From: Malachius bipustulatus
Taxonomy: Eukaryota > Arthropoda > Insecta > Coleoptera > Melyridae
DNA: 64,000 nucleotides
Reading direction: 5' to 3'
Assembly (NCBI GenBank): GCA_910589415.1
Contig: OU342631.1
Coordinates: 124,001 to 188,000, forward strand
Within the stretch, counting starts at the first letter, position 1, and every line of letters begins with the position of its first letter. Under the pieces are notes generated by a model. The model made no database searches, was not told the origin of the DNA, and was given only the letters and a program-made list of their open reading frames with translations. A program made the translations under genes and the position numbers. Below, piece by piece: positions 11,771 to 20,699 of this stretch.

Positions 11771-12299
11771 CTAAGCGACACAACTTAGAGAAAATTGCGC
11801 ATCTGCTCTTCTGCTTAAATTCTCATCTTGTTCTTCTAAAAAAAATAAAAAAAAAACGATCAAGATAATTTTCCATATTCCCCACGTGACGAACGTCAGT
11901 GGCAAATACAATACAAAACAAAAACTTACCATCGAGAACTTCATGAACACTGGTCAATCTGCAGGTCCTCGAATCGTCGTAGAAGCTTATGTAATAGTTG
12001 ATTTTGTCGCCCGTGTTGATCTTGGTGTTCTTGTCCTCGAAAATCCACTTGTACCCGGACCTGGAAAACTTGTGAGAACTCAATTCGCCGTCGCCGAAAA
12101 TGTCGATGGGCTTATTTAGGGTGGCGTAGAAATCGGTCACGGTGATCCCCTCCCTGTGGGCCACCGACACTTTGAAGCCTTTGGTGTCGTATATCTTGAA
12201 ATCGATGTCCTCGATCTCTACGCAACTTACGGGCGGCGTCGAGATGGTCGAAGAAAGTACCGCGATGAGTGCCAAATATTTAATCGACCGGAACTCCAT
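11771..12299 (-). CDS. Stand-alone CBM39-like secreted protein (copy B)
   Basis: Exon 1 runs 12299-11930 and exon 2 11835-11771, joined in phase 1, giving 144 residues from the ATG at 12299. In-frame ATGs at 12344, 12326 and 12311 are alternatives; 12299 gives the most typical signal peptide (MEFRSIKYLALIAVLSS). The domain is the clearest CBM39 here: KGFKVSVAHREGI, then YKWIFEDKNTK followed by GDKINYY, as in GNBP/beta-GRP N-terminal domains. A cysteine in the last strand (RTCRL) and one near the C-terminus (SLSCVA) could form a disulfide, as in copies C and D. The tail exon (EEQDENLSRRADAQF) is charged. There is no glucanase domain. Likely a secreted beta-glucan-binding protein, inferred from the family. 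Confidence 0.8.
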
Positions 12300-12715
12300 T
12301 TTTGCGTTCATGATTTCCAGTTTCATGGTAACACGTCCATGCACTGCCGTCTCGTCTTGTAGAGCTAGAGATTAGGTACCTACAAATCCTACAATAGCTA
12401 ATTTTTTGCTTTGCTATGTCTTTATCTCATTCATGGTAAATAAGCAAGGTTAAGGGTTATCAAAGCTTACTAGATTGTTTATCAAGTTCATACAATCATA
12501 CAAGAATTAATAGCTCTAGTAAATTATAATTCTTGCAAAATATGTATCAGCGTCGCTGAGACGTTTATACATAGCGGGGCAAAAATAAGCTGTAACTGGT
12601 ATCATCTCAAGTCACCCAATCTTATTTGAGATGTTTTTTTTTATTTCTTACTTCATCAATCTTATCAGGTAAACTTCTACAAAGCGTTATAAATTGCTCC
12701 AAACTATATCACACG

Positions 12716-12748
12716 TGACCTCAACAAGATCTGATCTTGTTGAGGTCA
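12716..12748. promoter_or_regulatory. Perfect 33-nt palindrome
   Basis: Two 16-nt arms around a single base: TGACCTCAACAAGATC and its exact inverse. The outer parts read TGACCT...AGGTCA, an everted pair of nuclear-receptor half-sites, but it may only be a decayed transposon end. Confidence 0.4.
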
Positions 12749-12807
12749 TTTTGAGATAATCTGTGGCAAAATTTCTTCAGTTGCACAATGAGGCGTGTCT
12801 TTCCTGT

Positions 12808-13045
12808 CTAGGGCCTTCAAGAACTTTCTAGAACTTCCTAAAGCAATTAAGTTCCCGAACTTTCCTATAACATTCTGGAACATTCTATGAAAATCTGAAA
12901 CTTTCTAGCACATTCTGCATCTATTCTAGAACATTTTTAAATTTCCTCGTACATTCTGGAAGATTCTGTCAACATTCTGTAAACATTCCAGAACTTTTAA
13001 GAACACTCCAGGATCTTCCGCAATATTTTTAAACATTCTTGTAAA
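12808..13045. repeat. HSE-like satellite tract 1
   Basis: Degenerate tandem of roughly 10-20-bp units built from TTC-nn-GAA (AACATTCTAGAACTTTC type), the core of heat-shock elements. Same family as the tracts at 15425-16320 and 39598-40225. Confidence 0.7.
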
Positions 13046-13408
13046 TTAACAAACTTTAGTTTGTTAATAATTGTTTGTTTGTGGTTTCATTGTTTATTAA
13101 TTGTAGCACAAAGGTTGCTTAGGTAATAAAGTACTACTTACCGTCAAACCTGACTTTAGAAAATAGTGTAAAAGGGAAAAATACCTTAAGGATGATCATA
13201 TAGGTACAACAATTTAAATTCACACGGCAGAATTAGTTGTTTGAGCCTTTGAGCATGACAAAGGTCAAACAAATGCGATGTGTATAAATAAAAATATAAA
13301 AATAAATAAAACAAACTTGGTTGAGTTCTATTATTATAGATTTTCGTCTTCTCTTTCATTTATTTTATTTCTATCACAATGTTTTTATAGATACAAAAAA
13401 AAGCAGAA

Positions 13409-14285
13409 TCATAAAACACACGAATATCTCAGGGATGATTCGTCAACGTCTGACGAAGATCCGGCACCTGAAAAACGAATCGGGATTAAATAAAAAATTA
13501 AAATCAATTTAAAGAAATTATGAAATTAATTGGTTCTCTCTGTATAAATATGAAAAACATGTTATGATTTCATTAAAAAAAATTATCAAATTTCATTTTA
13601 TACAAACAAGCATTTATTTGTCTGTATATAGGCTTTCCGGGCTGGTGTGCCTTGTTCCATGGAGATTTGCTCAGAAGGTTTCGTCTACGGCTGCGGTAGA
13701 CATTTACGCAAGCTATACGCGATGCTTCCACTCCTCGTGTTCATTGATAACTTACTGTAGTCACAGATAATAACTGATGATGTCTGCCACACCTGTAGAC
13801 GAATCGTTCGGAGCAAATCTCCATGTTTTTTGTTTAAGAATAGGTAACTCTACTCTAAATCGAAAATTATTTAAGAAAATATGAATATGTAGTATGTAGT
13901 TATACTTTCACATTCAATTTTTTTAGAACAAAATCTCACCTTTATACTCGTACTGTCCTTCAATTTTGCAATTTCCGATCTTGTCTCCATAGCAGCCCAC
14001 TCGAAAATGAACCTTGTCGCCTTCTTCGACTTTCGTCTCGGTGTTCTCGTACACGAATTTATCGCCTTTCTTCTCGAGCTCTCCTTGGATTTCCCCATCC
14101 TCGGAATAAGGCAGGTCCTTGTTTATGTTCAGATGAATACGGGAACCTTTATTCGGTTCGGAGCCCGGATCGTAGATCACTTTCAAGCCTTTCCCTTCAT
14201 CGACTTCTATCGATACTTGGCCGACGTCTAAACATTCGGCGAAAATTAAACAAGCGGCAAAACAAATAAACAGGCTGAATTTCAT
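13409..14285 (-). CDS. Stand-alone CBM39-like secreted protein (copy C)
   Basis: Exon 1 14285-13940 and exon 2 13467-13409, phase-1 junction, 134 residues. The start gives a textbook signal peptide (MKFSLFICFAACLIFAEC). The domain reads GKGLKVIYDPGSEP, LNINKDL, then DKFVYENTETK and EEGDKVHFRV: the CBM39 block with the usual Trp replaced by Phe. The conserved cysteine pair is present (GNCKIEG and tail YSCVL). The tail exon (GAGSSSDVDESSLRYSCVL) is nearly the same as that of copy D at 16.8 kb, which lies in opposite orientation, so the two form a fairly recent inverted duplicate pair. A TATA box at 14370-14378 and matching downstream sequence support the start. Likely an extracellular sugar-recognition protein. 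Confidence 0.8.
13658..13825. repeat. Inverted-repeat insert in the copy C intron
   Basis: CATGGAGATTTGCTC with a nearby GTCTAC at the left returns inverted at the right (GTAGAC ... GAGCAAATCTCCATG). A 168-bp MITE-like hairpin between exons of CBM39 copy C. Confidence 0.6.
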
Positions 14286-14369
14286 TTTTGCTCTTCTATA
14301 TGATGATGGTTGATATCTTCAATATTTGAAATTATGTAATTTAATGCAAACAGATTCCAAGTTTCCTCG

Positions 14370-14378
14370 TTATTTATA
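14370..14378 (-). promoter_or_regulatory. TATA box of CBM39 copy C
   Basis: TATAAATAA on the minus strand, followed by GAATCTG, TTGCATTAA and TTAC at the same spacing as upstream of copy D. This marks a shared core promoter. Confidence 0.6.
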
Positions 14379-14379
14379 C

Positions 14380-15420
14380 TTTACGGGTAGGTAGGTGGGC
14401 AGGCTATCTACATGGGCTGCATAAAATCTTCCATAATAATATTATTTTTTATTTGATAATAATTACATCATCGACGAATATTTTGAATTTACACAACAAC
14501 ATTATCGATTATTATATTTCTTGTTTAATTATTCCGAATAACAAGAATATAATCCTTTTATTATAATAACTGTTCATTGCCCTTCATTCGACATTATTTG
14601 TCTCCATGTAAACTTATCTATTATTATTCTAATAGCTGCCCTTGCCTTGATATAGTCGTGATAGTCACTGTAAGTTATTTTTATAAAAGAAAAACTATCA
14701 ATTATTGCCATAAGAACAGCAAAGTTATGTTTATACGCTTGCGATTGTTGTCTATCGCGAAAGTCCCTCATTCAGTCTTTTCTCAATCTATTCATATCAT
14801 CCTCCTGTCCTGTGTAAAATTAAACGTACTTCTCGCTCTCCTTAATCTGTTTAATTTCGTCGCTGTTTCTTCCGTTTCATTTTTATGGATCGTAACTTGC
14901 AAGATCTCATCCTCTTCTGCGTTTTGGCATCTCGGTAAATGTTCTGGATCGTTCGGGAACAGGAAGCCTCTTCGATGGTCAAGGATGGTCGAGGTCTTTC
15001 AAATTCCTCCTAAGACACTAAACTTCGCTACAGATTTTACTGCTTATGCTTATCACGTGATTCACTTTCTATCACTTTAATTTTGCCTTGATTCGTTCTA
15101 ATCGATTGCCAAAAGTTTACTGATCCAAATTCCAAATTCGCTCTCGCTTACTCTTCTAAACTGAACTGGGATCCTATCCCCACCACAACACGATAATGGA
15201 ACAGGTAACAGCGTTTCAGAAGATTCTGGTCATATTATAGTTCCTTCACTTCCTTCAGAACTGGAATGCGTCCTCATCACAACAGGATTAACTATGGGAT
15301 ATTTAAGAATGTTCCCTTTCAAGTTTCTGGAAATTATCACTGATATTTCAGTTTGAGCTATTAATTCTTGACTTGTACTTTCCTGACCTGGAGCATATTA
15401 TCCTCATCAAGACTGAACGA
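14380..15420. other. Intergenic between CBM39 copies C and D
   Basis: AT-rich with TTATTATT runs. A long low-complexity frame (14577-15080) has no recognisable domain and no splice context. Nothing else supported. Confidence 0.35.
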
Positions 15421-15424
15421 TGAA

Positions 15425-16320
15425 AGGAAACATTCTTACACATTTCAGAACTTTCTAGAGGCTTCTAGAACTTTCTAGCACTTTCTAGAACTTCAGAGAA
15501 CAATTTCGAACAAACTGAAACTTTACAGAAAGTTCATTCTAGAACATTCTGGAACATTTCTGGACTATTTTCTGGATATTTTCGAACATTCTTGAACTTA
15601 ATCGAGCACTAGAAAATTTTATAGGAACATTCACGAGCATTCTGTAACTCTATAACTTCTCGAATGTAAACTTCAAGAACATTCGTTAGCGTTCTGAATA
15701 TTTATGAACATTCTGGGATATTCCTAAAGATTTTGAGAATATTCGTAAATGTTTTTCAGCATTCTTAAACAATTGATAACATTCCAAAACTTTCTAGAAT
15801 ATTTTTTTAACCTGCTAGGACAATCTGTAACTTTGTAGAACATTTCAGAACATTCTGCAACATTTTGGAACATTTAACTATTCTTTAAAATTCTTGAATA
15901 TCCTAAAACACTATGATTTTTAAATATTCCAGATTATTCAAAAACTTTCTTGAGCCTTCAAGAACATTCCAGAACAATATGTAACTTTCTGAAACATTCT
16001 GCAGCTTTCTCGAATATTAAAGAATTTTCGACAACATTCTAGAACATTCTAGAACTTCCTCTAACATTCCTGAATTTTCTATAAAGTTTTAGAACGTCCT
16101 AAAAAAATTTAAAACGTTCTGGAATATTCTGGATCTGTTCTAGAACATTTTAGAACATTCCGGAACTTCCTGCTCGCACATTCTTTCAACATTCTACAAG
16201 CATACTAGAACATTCCAGACCTTTTTAGAGCATTCTCTCACATTCTGGATAATTTTGGAACATCTGGAACCATTCAAAAACATCCCAGAATATTAATGAT
16301 TTTTTTTTAACTTTCTGACG
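15425..16320. repeat. HSE-like satellite tract 2 (longest)
   Basis: About 900 bp of degenerate units of the form GAACATTCTAGAACTTTC. At 16037-16058 four contiguous TTCnnGAA-type units occur, equal to a strong heat-shock element. It lies between the divergent CBM39 copies C and D. Confidence 0.75.
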
Positions 16321-16747
16321 TGCAAGAATTTAGGTCTTCAAAAAAATTTTCATAAAAATATATCCGGGCACCGAATTGTGCATAGTTGAAAAAGATGAAA
16401 ACGTATTTTCAATTAAAAAATACGATCAAGAAAAGTAAAAGTTTGGTCTCCTTATAATAAAGGGGCGTACTCGCGGCGAGTGTCGTGTCTTCTTCTTTTA
16501 AAGGAAGTGATTGTGCAGTGCTCTACTCTTTTATATGGTACCACACTCTATTATAGAGGTCGTATTATATGTCATACAGAGTTGCATAATAACAAAATAA
16601 CCGACAATAAAAATAATGTCAAATGAAGGTCAATTAATTAATTAATGATTAAAAATAATTAAAATAATATTGTTGAAAATTTGCTGATATGCCTACTATC
16701 ACTATCGATAAATTAATAAAATGTCTGTACCAATAGGTACTTAATCC

Positions 16748-16754
16748 TATAAAT
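16748..16754 (+). promoter_or_regulatory. TATA box of CBM39 copy D
   Basis: TATAAAT about 97 bases before the ATG, followed by GAATCTGCTTGCATTAAGTT; the same arrangement precedes copy C. Confidence 0.6.
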
Positions 16755-16844
16755 AATGAGAATAACGTCGAATCTGCTTGCATTAAGTTACGCATCCTCA
16801 AATAAGAAAAAGACGTCAACCCCAATCACAAGATAATTAACAAA

Positions 16845-17957
16845 ATGAAACTATTCCTGTTCTTCGGCTATTGTGCCGCTCTTCTGATATTCGCCGAATG
16901 CATGCACCTCGGTGTACCTATCGGCAGTGTAACGATCGAAGTCAACGAAGAGAAGGGTTTCAAAGTGATCTATAATCCGGACTCCGACTCGGACGTAGGC
17001 AACGACGTACATCTGAATATTAACGAAGAACTGAAACATTCCGACGAGGGAGACTTCCAAGGAGAGCTGGAAGAGAAAGACGATAAATTCGTGTACGAGA
17101 ACACCGAGACGAAAATCAAGGAAGGCGACAGGATTTATTTTCGCGTAGATGTCTATGGAGACGATATCGGAAGTTGCAGAATTAAAGGAGAATACGAATA
17201 TGAAGGTAAGATTGTATTATCAAAAATTTACATCCCGAAGAAATACTTGCCTACTTATTCTCTCATAATTCCGTAATCTATATTCGAATTAAACGAGTTA
17301 GGTACTTGCCAATTTAAATAATATGTGATCGTAAAATTCCATTATAGAATTATTATTATTCTTGATTAATACAAAAAAAAAAAAAAAAAAAATAAAAATA
17401 AAACCCCAATAAGTCACCTCAAATAGAGTCATCTTTGATCCGGATTCCGGAGAAACACGACGACACAATTTCGATTATTCGAAAACATTGCAATCAGTTT
17501 CTTTCCCTACACGAGTTCACCCGAGCCTCCTTCTCTAATTCGAGATTAATAATAGGTATCGGCTTACCGTTAGTGATTTCGATTTTCAAAGTCTCTTCAA
17601 AGCATTTCTTTCTTTGTCTTTGTCTGAACTCTGAACTGAACGCACGGTCACCCCAATCCCAATACCGACACGCGACACGAAATGTTTCGAAACAGCCTGT
17701 ATATTGCACGTTTGCACGTTATACAAAACAAAAATAAAAATTTTCGTATCATTATAGCGATGGTTTTATTAGAAGTTCCTAGAAGATTTCCCCGTGTGCT
17801 ATTAGATCATATTATTAATGAATCATTATTACCATTAATTGTAATAAATAAGAAACCTTAATTGATTTTATTTTATTTTCGATTAATTCATTTTTCAGGT
17901 GCCGAATCTTCGTCAGACGTTGATCAGTCGTCGCTGATCTATTCGTGTTCCAGATGA
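16845..17957 (+). CDS. Stand-alone CBM39-like secreted protein (copy D)
   Basis: Exon 1 16845-17205 and exon 2 17899-17957, phase-1 junction, 139 residues. Signal peptide MKLFLFFGYCAALLIFAEC, then HLGVPIGSVTIEVNEEKGF, LNINEEL, DKFVYENTETK and EGDRIYFRVD. This is the CBM39 fold pattern with Phe in place of the usual Trp, as in copy C. Cysteines at GSCRIKG and in the tail (YSCSR) are the conserved pair. The mature protein is strongly acidic (many Asp/Glu). The intron contains a long poly(A) run near 17372 and AT-rich filler. It is the inverted twin of copy C, with the same promoter layout. No catalytic domain. Probably binds beta-glucan or a related polymer outside the cell; the Trp loss may alter the ligand. 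Confidence 0.8.
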
Positions 17958-17959
17958 TT

Positions 17960-18545
17960 CTTCATTTTTGTACAAAACAAATTCTGTGATTGTGCCAATT
18001 CCAGATGATACTGCCTACCTGCCATGCCTACAACAATCTATAAAAATTATTATTATTATATGACCGCATTTTCATAAAAAAACAATTCTATTTTCCAATG
18101 ATTTTACAATAATTGTGTTTTCTAGGTATGTACTATAAACTCGAGCCGATAACTTCACGTTTGTTGTGAAGAAAACTTCTTGTTACTGATATTAAGAATA
18201 ATAAAAAATATAATAAAAACGAAAAAAAACTTATTTCGCATTTTTCTCGTAAATTTTGAGACAAATCGGTTAAAGCAAAGCAAGTCGTGTCAGATCGTGA
18301 TATTTAGAAACGAATAAGAATCTTTCACGTCATATCACACGGTCCATTACTTAAGAAACATCCTGTATAGTATTTTATGTAACCTAATTAATGACAATTA
18401 ATTCTATGTATGAATTTTATTTCAATTTAATTAAATTAACTACCTAACTTATTATAATTATGTAGGTAGGTACTTAACATAATGTAATTATTAATATATG
18501 CTTCAATTTCATTATGCATATCACGATATAAGGTTCCTGTTTTTT
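17960..18545. other. 3' UTR of copy D and AT-rich spacer
   Basis: An AATAAAA-type poly(A) signal lies near 18197. A lone ATCCTGTATAG end near 18360 marks transposon debris. No gene. Confidence 0.35.
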
Positions 18546-18548
18546 TCT

Positions 18549-18881
18549 TTAGTCATCCACAGTAAAAATATTTGGCATGGGAATCACTACGCTATTCCTT
18601 TGGTAGGCCCGGTATCCTCCATACCCATCATTATAATACCACTTAAATCCTTGATCGGTGTCACACGACGCTCCACGACAATCTGACGGCTCCAATTTAT
18701 TCGCAGTCGACTCTTCGAGCCCCATTTCAGTTTGCGGAACTTTCCCGGCTGGCAAAATTATTTCGTAGCCCTCCGGACGAAACAACTTCAGTAAAACGTT
18801 TTTGTGACTGATCGTGATTGTGGCTGATTTCGCAAGAACCCATGAGAACATTAGGACGGTAATTATTTTAATGGGACACAT
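18549..18881 (-). CDS. Short divergent relative of CBM39 copy A (copy E)
   Basis: A continuous frame of 110 residues with signal peptide MCPIKIITVLMFSWVLAKSA. The first strand region (LLKLFRPEGYEIILPAGKV) aligns with copy A (LLRPAGYRLSFPTRQV), and the end (VVIPMPNIFTVDD) aligns with copy A's tail exon (VYIPVPNINTVE). Between them the second half of the CBM39 sheet is missing: only GFKWYYNDGYGGYRAY remains in place of the Trp-Phe-Glu-Asp block and the following strand. The tail, a separate exon in copy A, is here in the same frame without an intron. So it is either a truncated but expressed secreted peptide or a decaying copy. GATAAG-type sites occur just upstream. Confidence 0.55.
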   Translation of the reverse strand: MCPIKIITVLMFSWVLAKSATITISHKNVLLKLFRPEGYEIILPAGKVPQTEMGLEESTANKLEPSDCRGASCDTDQGFKWYYNDGYGGYRAYQRNSVVIPMPNIFTVDD

Positions 18882-18884
18882 TAT

Positions 18885-19485
18885 TATAATTTTTGATCTC
18901 CTGAGGCTTATAATATCACTTATCGGCAGTTACTTATATCATTATTACTGCGTGCCGAATAAGAAAAAAAAACAAGAGAAAACTGCATATTTACGAAGAT
19001 GAAATAATTAGTATTTTTAAACTTTATTTATTAAGTACCTATTTTATGCACAGTATAATTTTATGTAAATCATTGTGAAACGAATTTCTATTTATTACTT
19101 ACTACTAGGTATTTCAAAATAATTTATCATTCCAGTATATTGCGACAATAAAAAAAATCAATTTTTTTTTTAACGTGAAGTCATGCAAATAAACAACATA
19201 AAAAACAACTTTCCTCTAACATTTTCCTGGTAGTTTCCTTATGAAAACGGTGAAAAGGACACTTTGATATCTCTGTTTTCTATATGGAGATGTAGCCATA
19301 AATGCATAATATCGCATATGACGTCATATTATATCTATTTACACGACTATCTACGCATGCCCTTGGCTGCTGGGGTACCTTTATTACCGACAATGACTTT
19401 TTTTTGTATTTGTACTTTCTTTGATTTTTTTATTTGGCGACGCGTGGAGAAATCTCAGAATTTTTCAAATTTTTTATCATCCTGC
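18885..19485. other. Spacer upstream of copy E
   Basis: AT-rich with poly(A)/(T) runs; no gene seen. Confidence 0.3.
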
Positions 19486-19489
19486 ATTA

Positions 19490-19900
19490 AAATTTTATCT
19501 ACATCATAGGATAGTACATGAAAAAGTAAAATAGGGACATGTAAGCCGTTTTTCTCTATCTTGAGCCGTTTTCGTTGTACAGGGCCTTGAACTTGAAAAA
19601 TTACGATTTTCACTTGTTTATAACTCAAAAACTTCTGAATTTAATCACCAACTGTAAAAGCCCATCTTTCTTTTTCTTCTCAGATAATCTAAAAATGAAA
19701 TAACATAGGAGCATTGCATTTAAAAAAACATAACTTTGGATATGCCAATCTGTCACATGGGACACACTCTGATGTATACTCCAAAATAATGTTAAATTAT
19801 CGCCATTGTGATTCTGTACTTGAATTTTCAAAAAGTTTTTTGAAAAAAGTCCATCGTTTGGCCTACAGAGACCGCTTCGAATAAGCTGGGACACCCTGTA
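19490..19900. mobile_element. Half-copy of the 10816-type palindromic element
   Basis: Shares ATAGGGACATGTAAGCCGTT and CACTTGTTTATAACTC with the right half of the 10816-11671 element and ends ACACCCTGTA followed by TA. The other arm is missing. Confidence 0.6.
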
Positions 19901-20212
19901 TAGTTTTAGAAAATTGAAAAATATATTATAGACGCGGTTGTAATAAAGAAATCATAAGTTACCGTCATAAGCGGGTATAAAAATAGTTCGCCATTTTGAA
20001 ACTACTAAGTATACAAAAAAAATCTGATTATCCCAAATAATATTTATTGGAAAAAAAAATTCGAACCATCTTCAGCAGCAGGTTCTTCAATAATGTTCAG
20101 GGACAAGAAGTTATATATGAGACACTCTGTAGATAATAATTATGTGACGCAAAATATTATTAAGTTGTACCTAGCTGTTCTTGGGAAGAATTTTGAGAAA
20201 TTTTTATAGACT

Positions 20213-20697
20213 TTACATCACTGCAGATATATTATTAGTCACTATTTTATTTGACTCAGGAGTACCTGAAATCAAAAATCTTTAATGTAAATAAAGCTCA
20301 CTTTAACTTTAAATATTATATAATTCTAGTAGAATTTGTTTTAATGCCTTATACATTACCTACCATTATATTCAAACGTTTGGCAAAATGTGATTCGTTC
20401 CCCCCTCGTCGGATTACACACGACAATTTTGTAATGGATCTTGTCTCCGATGTTTATCTTCTCGGTGCTGTCTTCGAAAATCCAATTTTCGTCGGTTTTC
20501 TCGAATTTACCGTTCAGGCAGTGACCGCCATCTTCAAAGTCTCCAATTTCTTTATTAACATTCCCGCAGAAACTTCGGTAAACTATGTTATCTTTCAGCG
20601 GAGCAGAAACTTTAAAACCTTTCTCGTAGATCTCGAAACGAACCTGAGGATCTTTCAACGATATGCCGCCCATATTTACAATATTTTTGATGATCAT
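20213..20697 (-). CDS. Stand-alone CBM39-like protein (copy F), signal peptide disrupted
   Basis: Exon 1 20697-20364 and exon 2 20265-20213, phase-1 junction, 128 residues. The domain is a good CBM39 match: YEKGFKVSAPLKDNIVY, CGNVNKEI, then ENWIFEDSTEK and IGDKIHYKI. Four cysteines (SFCGN, GHCLN, VVCNP, TFCQT) could form two internal disulfides, unlike the other copies. The tail (TPESNKIVTNNISAVM) lacks the tail cysteine. The predicted N-terminus (MIIKNIVNMGG) is a poor signal peptide. Just upstream another ATG gives MNYKSISFVFA, a typical start, but in a frame offset by one base that stops at once. So the signal peptide may be broken by an indel, or there is an undetected exon or assembly error. 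Confidence 0.7.
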
Positions 20698-20699
20698 GC

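Noticed and set aside
14577..15080. 167-residue frame between CBM39 copies C and D
   Set aside because: Low-complexity hydrophobic reading with no domain, signal or splice support.
13409..17957. CAAX-like prenylation at the tails of CBM39 copies
   Set aside because: The cysteine is third from the end, not fourth, and the proteins are secreted.
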